From: Pseudomonadota bacterium
GTDB lineage: Bacteria; Pseudomonadota; Alphaproteobacteria; Kiloniellales; JACOMY01
Direction of reading: 5' to 3'
Assembly: GCA_029781795.1 (NCBI GenBank)
Contig: JAKOWB010000366.1
Span: forward strand, 1 to 64,000
Length of the DNA stretch: 64,000 nt
The position numbers and the translations under genes were made by a program. Under the pieces are notes generated by a model that worked only from the letters and a program-made list of their open reading frames with translations, searched no databases and had not been told where the DNA came from. This document shows, piece after piece, positions 1 through 7,412 of the stretch; the stretch's first letter is position 1; each line of letters starts with the position of its first letter.

Positions 1-183
1 CAGGTCGAGCTGTCGCAGGTCATAGGGGTCCTGCGGCGCCAGGAGCGGCGCCAGCAGGGCGACCAGCACCAGGACCAGCAGCACCGCCGCCGCCGCCAGC
101 GCCAGGCGGCTCTCGGCGAAGGCGGCGAGCAGCCGGCGCAGCGGCGTCTCGGCGCGGAGCCGTGTCTCGCCGACGGCGCTCAT
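1..183 (-). CDS. Peptide ABC transporter permease, DppC type (partial)
   Basis: Only the first 61 residues are in the window; the gene runs off the left edge. They begin MSAVGETRLRAETPLRRLL and continue into one strongly hydrophobic helix rich in Leu, Val and Ala that ends in a LLAPQDPYD segment. This N-terminal helix followed by a P-x-DPY-like loop is usual for DppC/OppC inner-membrane permeases. The start ATG overlaps the stop of the DppB-like gene (ATGA, 180-183), so the two permeases are translationally coupled and should form the heterodimeric channel of one importer. ATPase genes are expected further left but cannot be seen. The family call relies partly on the neighbour. Confidence 0.75.
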   Translation of the reverse strand, partial: MSAVGETRLRAETPLRRLLAAFAESRLALAAAAVLLVLVLVALLAPLLAPQDPYDLRQLDL

Positions 184-1157
184 GCCTGGCCCGCGCCCAG
201 GCGCACCCGGGGATCGATCCAGCAGTAGAGCAGGTCGACCACGAGGTTGATGACGATGAAGAGGAAGACCGTGACCATCAGGTAGGCGACGATCACCGGC
301 CGGTCGAGCACGCCGATGGAATCGACGATCAGCTTGCCCATCCCGGGCCAGGCGAAGATCGATTCGGTGACCACGGCGAAGGCGATGATGCCGCCGAACT
401 CCAGCCCGACGACGGTGACCAGCGGGATCAGGATGTTGCGCAGCGCGTGCACCAGGATCACCCGCGCCTCGCTGAGGCCCTTGGCGCGGGCGAACTTGAT
501 GTAGTCCTGCAGCAGCGCCTCCTGCAGGCTGGAGCGGGTCAGGCGGATCACCAGCGCCAGGTCGAACAGCGCCAGGTTCACCGCCGGCAGGATCACGTGG
601 GCCCAGCCGTCGGCGGTCGCCAGGCTGGTGCGGATGCCCAGGATCTCGCCTACCTCGCCACGCCCGGTGGAGGGGAGCAGGCCGAGATTGACGGCGAAGA
701 CCAGGATCAGCATCAGTCCGACCCAGAAGCTCGGCAGCGAGAAGCCCAGGATCGAGCCGGCCATGATCCCCCGGCCGGCAAGCGAGTTCGGCCGCATGCC
801 GGCCCAGATGCCGAGCGGCAGGCCGAGGGCGAGCGCGATGGTCATGGCCGTGATCGCCAGTTCCAGCGTCGCCGGCATGCGCTCGACGATCAACGCCAGC
901 GCCGGCGTCCCGAAGGCGAAGGAGCGGCCGAGGTCGCCGGCCAGCGCCTGGCCGAGGAAGTGCAGGTACTGCCGGTGCAGCGGCAGGTCGAGGCCGAGGA
1001 TTCGCGCGGCCTCCTCGCGGCAGAGCTGGTTGCAGTCGGGACTGACCAGGATGTCGACCGGGTTGCCGATGGCGAAGACGCCGGCAAAGACGATCATCGA
1101 CATGACGAGGGCGAGGATCAGCGCCTGGAACAGCCTGGAGGCGAAGAAGCGGAGCAT
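180..1157 (-). CDS. Peptide ABC transporter permease, DppB type
   Basis: A 325-residue integral membrane protein of the DppB/OppB family. It has an N-terminal membrane helix (residues 10-30), a periplasmic segment, and then about five further helices. The cytoplasmic EAA-type loop that docks on the ATPase is visible around residues 208-237 (EALLQDYIKFARAKGLSE). It is followed by the family-typical FAWPGMGKL and a last helix ending in DPRVRLG. It lies 114 bp downstream of the binding-protein gene on the same strand and overlaps the DppC-like gene by 4 bp. No strong ribosome binding site precedes the ATG. Substrate is inferred only as a peptide or similar small polar solute. Confidence 0.9.
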   Translation of the reverse strand: MLRFFASRLFQALILALVMSMIVFAGVFAIGNPVDILVSPDCNQLCREEAARILGLDLPLHRQYLHFLGQALAGDLGRSFAFGTPALALIVERMPATLELAITAMTIALALGLPLGIWAGMRPNSLAGRGIMAGSILGFSLPSFWVGLMLILVFAVNLGLLPSTGRGEVGEILGIRTSLATADGWAHVILPAVNLALFDLALVIRLTRSSLQEALLQDYIKFARAKGLSEARVILVHALRNILIPLVTVVGLEFGGIIAFAVVTESIFAWPGMGKLIVDSIGVLDRPVIVAYLMVTVFLFIVINLVVDLLYCWIDPRVRLGAGQA

Positions 1158-1271
1158 GACGGGATCCCGGCCCTGGGCCGCCGCCGGGCGGCCCGCACTC
1201 CCAGTCAGTCTAGCGGGGAAAGCCCGCGGGCGCCCCGCCCCGCGTGGCAGGGCGCCCGGCCGGGCCTAGGC

Positions 1272-2849
1272 CTATTGCTGCGGCCTGACGTCGTTGCCGA
1301 GCGTGTACTCGTCGGTGCGCGGGGTATAGGTGAGGCCCGCGCGCATCGCCCAGACGTTGACCTGGTAGTACAGCGGCACGATGGCGACGTCGGCGAGGGC
1401 GATGCGCGTCGCGTCCTGCAGCAGCGCCTCCCGTGCCGCCGGGTCGATCGTCGACAGGGCTTCGTCCAGCAGGCTGTCGACCCGGAAATTGCAATAGCGC
1501 CCGACGTTGGCACTGCCGCGGCCGGCCGCCTTGTTGTAGCAGCCGAGCACGTTGTTGATCCACGAGCCGACCTCGCCCGTGTCGGTGCTGTAGCCCCAGA
1601 GGCCGAAGGAGTACTCGAAGCCGCGTGAGGCCGGGAAGTAGACGCTGCGCGGCATGGTCTCCACCGCGACCTCCAGGCCGACGCGCGACAGCATCTGCGC
1701 CACCGCCTGGGCGATCTTGGTATCGTTCGGATAGCGGTCGTTCGGACCGTGGAAGGTGAGCTTGAAGCCCGCGCCATAGCCGGCCGCCGCCAGCAGCGCC
1801 TTGGCGCCCTCCGGGTCATAGGCCTGCACCGCAAGTCCCGGCACGGTGCCGAAGAAGCCGACCGGCAGGAACTGCTCGGCCGGCACCGCGACGCCCTCCA
1901 TGATCCGCTCGGTCAGCGCGGTGCGGTCGATCGCCATGGAGATCGCCTGGCGCACGCGCTGGTCGCGCAGCGGGTTGGGGAAGAGCGGCTGATCGTCGTG
2001 GCCGGTGACGAAGGGCGAGACGTCGCGGTTGCTGTCCATCACCAGATAGATCGAGCGGTTCGAGGCGATGGAAAAGACAGCGACCTTGCCGTTCGTCTTC
2101 AGTGCGGCGATGTCGGGGACCGGCACGTAGTCGATCATGTCGACATCGCCGTTCAGCAGCGCCGCGACGCGCGAGGCATCGTTGGTGACGGGCTTGATGA
2201 CGATGCGGTCCCAGGTCGGCTTGCCGCCCCAGTAGTCGGGGTTGGCTTCCATCACCAGGCGGTCGCCCTTCACCCACTCGACGAAGCGATAGGGCCCGGT
2301 GCCGATCAGCGCCTTGCCGCTGTTGTAGTCGGCCGGCTGCGCGCCCTCGCCGTTGCGCCTGGAGACGATGGGGATGAGGGCCAGGTCCTCGGGCGTCAGC
2401 ACATAGGTCGCGGGCGTGGTGATGCGGATGGTGTGGTCGTCGACCTTGGTCGCCGACTTGCCGCCGGACAGATAGAAACGCAGCGGCGAGTTGCTGGCAC
2501 CCTCGACCTTGCCGGTGCGGTCGAACGAGAAGAGCACGTCGTCGGCGGTGAAGGGCGAGCCGTCCTGCCACATCACGCCGCGCCGCAGCTTGAACTCCCA
2601 GGTCTTGTCGTCGACCTGCGTCCAGCTCTCGGCGAGGCCGGGATGCAGACGCTGCTGGTCGTCATAGACCACCAGCGCATCGAAGAAATGCAGGGCGACC
2701 TGCAGGTCCGGCGGTTGGACCGAGAAGTGCGGGTCGAGCGACACGGGCTCCGAGCGAACCCCGATGACCAGGTCGTCGGCCGCGGCGGGCACGGCGAGCG
2801 ATCCAAGGCCGGTGACCAGTGCTAGAACACGCAACGCCCCTCTCAGCAT
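1272..2849 (-). CDS. ABC transporter substrate-binding protein (SBP_bac_5)
   Basis: A 525-residue periplasmic solute receptor of family 5 (DppA/OppA/NikA). A signal peptide covers about residues 1-24 (cleavage after VPAAA). The mature protein opens with LVIGVRSEPVSLDPHF, the family start. It continues with LAESWTQVDDKTWEFKLRRG, then QDGSPFTADDVLFSFDR, and a VRQAISMAIDR motif before the C-terminal lobe. A good Shine-Dalgarno (GAGGAGA, 6 nt spacing) supports the ATG at 2849. It is the first gene of the SBP-dppB-dppC operon and is divergent from the GntR gene. The substrate is unknown; peptidase-like neighbours make peptides or amino-acid derivatives likely. Confidence 0.92.
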   Translation of the reverse strand: MLRGALRVLALVTGLGSLAVPAAADDLVIGVRSEPVSLDPHFSVQPPDLQVALHFFDALVVYDDQQRLHPGLAESWTQVDDKTWEFKLRRGVMWQDGSPFTADDVLFSFDRTGKVEGASNSPLRFYLSGGKSATKVDDHTIRITTPATYVLTPEDLALIPIVSRRNGEGAQPADYNSGKALIGTGPYRFVEWVKGDRLVMEANPDYWGGKPTWDRIVIKPVTNDASRVAALLNGDVDMIDYVPVPDIAALKTNGKVAVFSIASNRSIYLVMDSNRDVSPFVTGHDDQPLFPNPLRDQRVRQAISMAIDRTALTERIMEGVAVPAEQFLPVGFFGTVPGLAVQAYDPEGAKALLAAAGYGAGFKLTFHGPNDRYPNDTKIAQAVAQMLSRVGLEVAVETMPRSVYFPASRGFEYSFGLWGYSTDTGEVGSWINNVLGCYNKAAGRGSANVGRYCNFRVDSLLDEALSTIDPAAREALLQDATRIALADVAIVPLYYQVNVWAMRAGLTYTPRTDEYTLGNDVRPQQ

Positions 2850-2945
2850 GTTCTGTCTCCTCGTCGTGCAATAGTGGTTTATGCTCTTTAGAACTTCGCC
2901 TCACCCGCAAGTGCGTTAGCGGAGATATTGTAACGGGTTTAGACT

Positions 2946-2959
2946 TATATAGCTATATA
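2946..2959. promoter_or_regulatory. Perfect 14-bp AT palindrome, candidate GntR operator
   Basis: TATATAGCTATATA reads the same on both strands and lies between the divergent SBP and GntR genes. An 11-bp core, ATATAGCTATA, recurs at 7356-7366 upstream of the DUF3604 gene. Just before it, 2937-2944 reads GTTTAGAC, close to the GT-N-TA-N-AC core bound by HutC-type GntR proteins. Position and repetition suggest an operator; binding is inferred. Confidence 0.45.
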
Positions 2960-3058
2960 GGACATTGAGCAACAGCTTAAATCATGGCTGCGTCTCGTGT
3001 TCCCCTGTTCACAGCGCCGTCGCTAAGAGGGAGAATGGCCGAGAAGGAGAGGAGTCCC

Positions 3059-3892
3059 GTGCCACCTGCCGACGGTAACAGCCTCAACCGACCGGGGCGC
3101 CAGCAGAACAGCATGTTGACCCCCAGTGCTCTCGAGACCGACATGGCGCGCCGGCTGGAGAGCCGTCTGCGGCGCAGCGACATCCCGAAATACGTGCACC
3201 TCGTCGAAGTGATCGAAGAAATGGTGCGCGAGGGTGTGCTGCCGCCGGGCTACCAGTTGCCGGCCGAATCGCAGCTCTGCCAGCAGGTGCCGCTTAGTCT
3301 CGGGACCGTGCAGAAGAGCATGTCGGTGCTGCAGGCCCACGGCATCGTCTCGCGCGAGCACGGACGCGGCACCTTCGTGCGCGGTGTTTCGCCCGAGCTG
3401 CGCGACCTCTGGCATTTCCGATTTCTCGCGGACGACGGCAAGACAGTGCTGCCGGTCTTTCCGGAAGTGATCGCCGTCGACACGGTCGGCGCCGACGGGC
3501 CCTGGGCCGACTTCCTGGAACGCGAGACCGGCTACATCCGCATCCTGCGCAACGTCGTGGTGAACAACGAATTCTCGGTCTGCAGCGAGTTCTTCGTCTC
3601 GCTGGCCCGCTGCGCCGGCTTCCTGTCGATCCCGCCGGCGAAGCTGAGCCGCACGCACATGCGCGACGTGCTGCGCGAGCGCTTCGGCCTGACCACGGCG
3701 CGCGTGGTGGAGCAGGTGAGCTGCGAGCTGCTGCCCGCGGCGGTGATCCAGCAGCTCGACCTCAGGCCGCGCTCGATGGGCCTGGTCTGCCACATCCTGG
3801 CCTATGACTTCCGCGACATGCCGGTCTCGTTCCACCGCATCTTCGTGCCGCCCGACACGCGGCGGCTGGAGATGCGCGAGCGCAAGCCGTGA
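3059..3892 (+). CDS. GntR-family transcriptional regulator (HutC/UTRA type)
   Basis: A 277-residue regulator. A winged helix-turn-helix lies near residues 40-110, with the typical PGYQLPAESQLCQQ, LGTVQKSMSVLQAHGIVSREHGRGTF progression. A UTRA ligand-binding domain fills the rest, ending VSFHRIFVPPDTRRL. The GTG at 3059 is preferred because AAGGAGAGGAG sits just before it. An upstream in-frame ATG at 2984 has no such site, and the ATG at 3035 has its purine tract too close. It is divergent from the peptide importer and followed by a convergent hydrolase. By family it probably represses importer genes until a small-molecule effector binds the UTRA domain; that role is inferred. Confidence 0.85.
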   Translation: MPPADGNSLNRPGRQQNSMLTPSALETDMARRLESRLRRSDIPKYVHLVEVIEEMVREGVLPPGYQLPAESQLCQQVPLSLGTVQKSMSVLQAHGIVSREHGRGTFVRGVSPELRDLWHFRFLADDGKTVLPVFPEVIAVDTVGADGPWADFLERETGYIRILRNVVVNNEFSVCSEFFVSLARCAGFLSIPPAKLSRTHMRDVLRERFGLTTARVVEQVSCELLPAAVIQQLDLRPRSMGLVCHILAYDFRDMPVSFHRIFVPPDTRRLEMRERKP

Positions 3893-3963
3893 GCTGCTAG
3901 GGCAGTTCGAGCGGAGTGGACGTCGCTTCGCGTCACGAGAGTGCGTGAAATCGACCGGTAGCC

Positions 3964-3999
3964 AGAGCGGTTCGATTCGATCAGAAGCGAGACCGCTCT
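3964..3999. repeat. Palindromic element between convergent genes
   Basis: AGAGCGGT (3964-3971) pairs with ACCGCTCT (3992-3999) around a 20-nt loop. It overlaps the stop of the hydrolase and follows the GntR gene. It may act as a bidirectional terminator stem, although no U-tract follows. Its look, AGAGCGG...CCGCTCTAG with a TTCGATTCGATC interior, resembles short palindromes scattered in alphaproteobacterial spacers. Confidence 0.4.
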
Positions 4000-4918
4000 A
4001 GCCCGCCAGCGCTTTCACCACAGCCTCGCGGATCGCCGGCTGGTCGAGCGTGTGCCCGGCGAGGCCGCAGTCGATCAGCCGCCCGCCGGGCCAGCGGCGA
4101 CAGAGCTCCCAGGCCCCCGAAAAGGGTGTGATCAGATCGTAGCGGCCATGCACCACGCTGCCGGTGACGCCTGACAGCCGCGCCGCGCCGGCCAGCAGGT
4201 CAAGCGTGCCGCAGTGGCGACGCAGGTAGTGCAGCATGATGCGGGCCATGTTCGTCGTCTCCGGCCCCGGCGGCAGAGGCGCCACCTTGGTCCAGTCGGC
4301 CGGCTCGCGGCGCTGCCGCTCGAAGGTCTTCCAGGCAGCGGCGGCCGGCGCGTGCACGGCGGGATCCGGATCGAAGACCCGCTCTTCGTAGCAGGCCAGC
4401 AGGTCCTTGCCGGGACGCCAGCCCGCGGCCGCGGCGAAGGCTTCCCAGGCTTCGGGCATCACGGCGTGCGCAGCATTGAGATACCAGTCGAGGTCCTTGG
4501 GCCGGAACAGCCAGCTGCCCCAGACCACGAGGCGGGCGACCCGCTCGGGGTGTCGCTCGGCATAGGCCAGGGCCAACGTGGCGCCCCAGGAGCCACCGAC
4601 CACCAGCCAGCTCTCCACCCCGGCCATGACGCGCAGCCGCTCGATGTCCGCGACCAGTTCGTCGGGCCCGTTCCCCTCGAGCCGGCCGAAGGGGATCGAG
4701 CGCCCGCTGCCCCGCTGGTCGAAGGTCAGCAGATCGAAGCGCTCGAGGTCGAAGATCGTCAGCAGGAAGTCCTGCACGCCGCTGCCGGGACCGCCATGCA
4801 GCAGGAGGGCCGGCACTCCCCCGGTCCGGCCGAAGCGCATCCAATAGAGGCTGTGCCCCTCGCCGACCGGCAGGCGCCCGCTGTCGCGTGGAACCGCGAC
4901 GCCATTGCTGCTCGTCAT
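3998..4918 (-). CDS. Proline iminopeptidase-like alpha/beta hydrolase
   Basis: A 306-residue cytoplasmic serine hydrolase of the S33 family. Visible motifs are the oxyanion-hole loop LLLHGGPGSG (about residues 38-47), DQRGSGRS (about 69-76), the nucleophile elbow GGSWGATLAL, an acid in HGRYDLITPF and a histidine in AGHTLDQ. This pattern is typical of proline iminopeptidases that release N-terminal Pro from short peptides. The frame is open further upstream, but that extension has the composition of a non-coding frame. The ATG at 4918 (MTSSNGVAV) fits the family length. Together with the peptide importer it could process imported peptides; exact substrate specificity cannot be read from the sequence. 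Confidence 0.85.
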   Translation of the reverse strand: MTSSNGVAVPRDSGRLPVGEGHSLYWMRFGRTGGVPALLLHGGPGSGVQDFLLTIFDLERFDLLTFDQRGSGRSIPFGRLEGNGPDELVADIERLRVMAGVESWLVVGGSWGATLALAYAERHPERVARLVVWGSWLFRPKDLDWYLNAAHAVMPEAWEAFAAAAGWRPGKDLLACYEERVFDPDPAVHAPAAAAWKTFERQRREPADWTKVAPLPPGPETTNMARIMLHYLRRHCGTLDLLAGAARLSGVTGSVVHGRYDLITPFSGAWELCRRWPGGRLIDCGLAGHTLDQPAIREAVVKALAG

Positions 4919-4958
4919 GCTCCCGCCGCTCCACGTCCAGGCACGCCGTGCCGGCAGT

Positions 4959-7241
4959 CTAGCGGAAGAGATAGAGCGGACTCGACCAGGCAAGGGTGCC
5001 GTCCTCCAGGTGGATGCGCAGGTAGAGCGGCGTGTCGCGGCCGGCGGCGACGGGGATCCGTCGCGAAAAGCCGAAGGAACTGCAGTCGTTCCGCTCCGCG
5101 AGGCGCCGCACGCCGAGGCGCCGCGGCAGTGGACCCGGCACCTCGAAGACCTTGTCTTCGGTGCGCAGGGCACGCAGCGGCAGGTCGAAGTCGATCGGCC
5201 CGGCCCTTACCGCCAGGCGCCCCGCCGTGGGCTCGGCCAGCAGCAGGTCTACGCCGGCGGTGTTGCCGGTGGTCAGCGAGCGCCAGGAAACCACGCCATC
5301 GCCGGCAAGCTCGACCTGCTTCTCCGGGTTGAAGAAGTTGACCGGCGTGGCGCCGAGGATGCGATTTCCTTCGACCTTCGCCGCGCCGTCCCAGATCACC
5401 TGGCGGAAGCGGCCGCGGTAGCGCGCGCCGCTCCACAGCAGCCGCAGCCGCCGGCTGCGTGCCGAGGCCGGCGTGGGGCGCAGCGTCTCCAGCAGGTTCG
5501 GTCCGTCGAACAGCTCGATGCTCTCGATAGGCCCTGGCGCGGTGACGGCGACGCGCAGCTCGACGGCCTCGCCCGCCACCTGCACGATGTCGCCCATCAT
5601 GGCCGTGCCGGCCACGCTTCCCCGGCTCTGCGGGAAGACCTTGGGATCGTCGTGGAAGACCCGGCTGCCGGGCGGCAGGCTGGCGGAGACCTCGAGCAGC
5701 AGGCGGGCGCTGGCGCCGCCGCTGGTGGCATAGTGGTGGCGCTTGCGCAGGCAGTCCATCACCGCCGGCCGCGACAGCTCATCGACCAGCAGGCAGGTCA
5801 GGCCGCCGATGGCGCCGAACAGCGAGGTGCCGGGATAGCTGGCGCCCGGCCGCCCCTTGTGCCCGTCCGAGTTGGCGACGATGCCGAGCCGGGCGCCGAG
5901 TGCGAAGGCGTCGTGCAGGATCCAGTCGAAGGTGCCCCAGGAGGAGTGGATCTCCACCGAACGCTCGAAGCGTCCGTCGTGGCCGATCGACAGGTCGGCA
6001 TAGCGTCCGCCGCAGTGGGCGAACATGACCACGTCCCCCTCGCCGGCCTCGGCGAGGGCGGCATAGAGCTGGCGCACGTGGCGGCAATCGGTCTCCGGGC
6101 GATCGCGGTCGGCGACCAGGGCACGCGAGGAGCGGCGCAGGGTGCGCCCCTCCTCGGGGAAGTAGACGTTGCGGTCGCCCCCCAGCCCGGTGTTGCCGGA
6201 CCACTCGTAGCCCGGCAGCGTGACGAAGCGTCCTGGCGCGTCGAACGCGGCGGTGTGGCGATCGAGTTCGCGCCAGAAGCCGTCGGTGATCTGGAAGTCG
6301 TTGCCCTGGTGTCCGGCGACCTCGACCGGGGCGAGGTCGCGAGCGAAGCGGAAATAGTCGGCCGCGCTGTTGGTGCCGATGGTTTCCTCCGACTGCCCGT
6401 GCAGGTCGGCCCAGGCATGGCGCCAGGGCCCGGCGCCGATGCGGATCGGATTGCTGGCGCAGACCAGTGCGCCGGCGGTGTCGAGCAGCTCGATCCGATA
6501 GTCGCCGGGGGCGTCGAACCGCAGGCCCTCGACGCGGACGGCGCGCTCGCCCGGGCCGAGGGACAGCGTGGCCGGCGCGCCCGCCAGCCCGTCGCATCGC
6601 AGGCTGAGGGTCAGCGCGCAGCGGTCCGAGGGATTGCCCCAGCGGTCCTCGCCCTTGAGGTGCAGGGCGAAGGGCTCGCCGACCGGCCAGAGTGTCGGCG
6701 CCGTGGCGATGTAGCGCACCGGCGCGCCCGGCACGATGGCGATGCGGGGCTGCTCGGGCAGCGGCGCGTAGTTGAAGGTGGCGATCGGATCGACCAGCAC
6801 GCGGAACTCGAAGCTGTCCTCGCAGAAGGTCTGCAGCCGGATGCCGGGCGAGCCGCCCTCGCGCGCGCCGAAGCGAACCGTGATGGTGTCGCCTTCGCTG
6901 AGGAAGCCGTCGACCACCTTGATGTAGAGCGTGCGGTCCCAGGGCCGCACGTTGCCCTTGTAGTCGAAGCGATACTCCAGGTGCGCGCCGTTCGATGCCT
7001 CGACGGTGGTGTAGTTCGGCGCCGCCGGATCGTCGAACTGCGGGCGCCCGATGTCGGTCGCGAAGCGGAAGCAGATCCGTAGCGAACCGCTGTCGTCGAT
7101 GCCGTGGGGGCCGGCGCGATAGACCAGCGTGAAGCTCTGATAACTGCCGGCAACGAACTGGCCGGTCGGGTCCAGGCTCGCGCTGCCCAGCGAGCCCGGC
7201 GCGATCGCGCCGACGAGTGGATAATCCTCGCGCCCGTCCAT
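4959..7241 (-). CDS. DUF3604-type PHP-superfamily-like protein
   Basis: About 760 residues. The N-terminal 290 residues look like beta-sandwich domains. A PHP-like domain then begins at HAWADLHGQSEETIGTNSA, with metal-ligand candidates in DLHGQS, AGHQGNDFQI, MFAHCGGRY, EIHSSWGTFDW and VANSDGHKGRPG. This order matches DUF3604 proteins, which are predicted metal-dependent hydrolases of unknown substrate. A C-terminal beta-rich part follows. No signal peptide is evident. The ATG at 7241 has GAGG 6 nt upstream and is preferred to a GTG at 7337 that lacks a site. A palindrome like the one at the GntR promoter lies at 7357-7366, so shared control with the importer is likely. Confidence 0.75.
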   Translation of the reverse strand: MDGREDYPLVGAIAPGSLGSASLDPTGQFVAGSYQSFTLVYRAGPHGIDDSGSLRICFRFATDIGRPQFDDPAAPNYTTVEASNGAHLEYRFDYKGNVRPWDRTLYIKVVDGFLSEGDTITVRFGAREGGSPGIRLQTFCEDSFEFRVLVDPIATFNYAPLPEQPRIAIVPGAPVRYIATAPTLWPVGEPFALHLKGEDRWGNPSDRCALTLSLRCDGLAGAPATLSLGPGERAVRVEGLRFDAPGDYRIELLDTAGALVCASNPIRIGAGPWRHAWADLHGQSEETIGTNSAADYFRFARDLAPVEVAGHQGNDFQITDGFWRELDRHTAAFDAPGRFVTLPGYEWSGNTGLGGDRNVYFPEEGRTLRRSSRALVADRDRPETDCRHVRQLYAALAEAGEGDVVMFAHCGGRYADLSIGHDGRFERSVEIHSSWGTFDWILHDAFALGARLGIVANSDGHKGRPGASYPGTSLFGAIGGLTCLLVDELSRPAVMDCLRKRHHYATSGGASARLLLEVSASLPPGSRVFHDDPKVFPQSRGSVAGTAMMGDIVQVAGEAVELRVAVTAPGPIESIELFDGPNLLETLRPTPASARSRRLRLLWSGARYRGRFRQVIWDGAAKVEGNRILGATPVNFFNPEKQVELAGDGVVSWRSLTTGNTAGVDLLLAEPTAGRLAVRAGPIDFDLPLRALRTEDKVFEVPGPLPRRLGVRRLAERNDCSSFGFSRRIPVAAGRDTPLYLRIHLEDGTLAWSSPLYLFR

Positions 7242-7356
7242 CCCGGCCTCAACTCCACGTTCTCGCGCGCTGTCGGCGTTTCCCACCGCCGCTTCTGGGG
7301 CAGGCGCGGCACCGGCGATCCGGCGAGAGGAGAACACAACTGTCCGGTAATAACAA

Positions 7357-7366
7357 TATAGCTATA
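7357..7366. promoter_or_regulatory. AT palindrome matching the SBP/GntR spacer site
   Basis: TATAGCTATA is a perfect 10-bp palindrome 115 bp upstream of the DUF3604 start. With the preceding A it shares ATATAGCTATA with 2947-2957. In a GC-rich genome two such sites near functionally related genes suggest a common operator. Binding by the GntR protein is inferred. Confidence 0.4.
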
Positions 7367-7412
7367 GATGACTATCATCGTGCGCCGATCCTCAGCTGGA
7401 CCGGACACCCGG

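Noticed and set aside
4919-5173. N-terminal extension of the iminopeptidase-like protein
   Set aside because: The frame is open, but the extra residues are Arg/Ser/Ala-rich, overlap the end of the DUF3604 gene and do not match the family start at MTSSNG.
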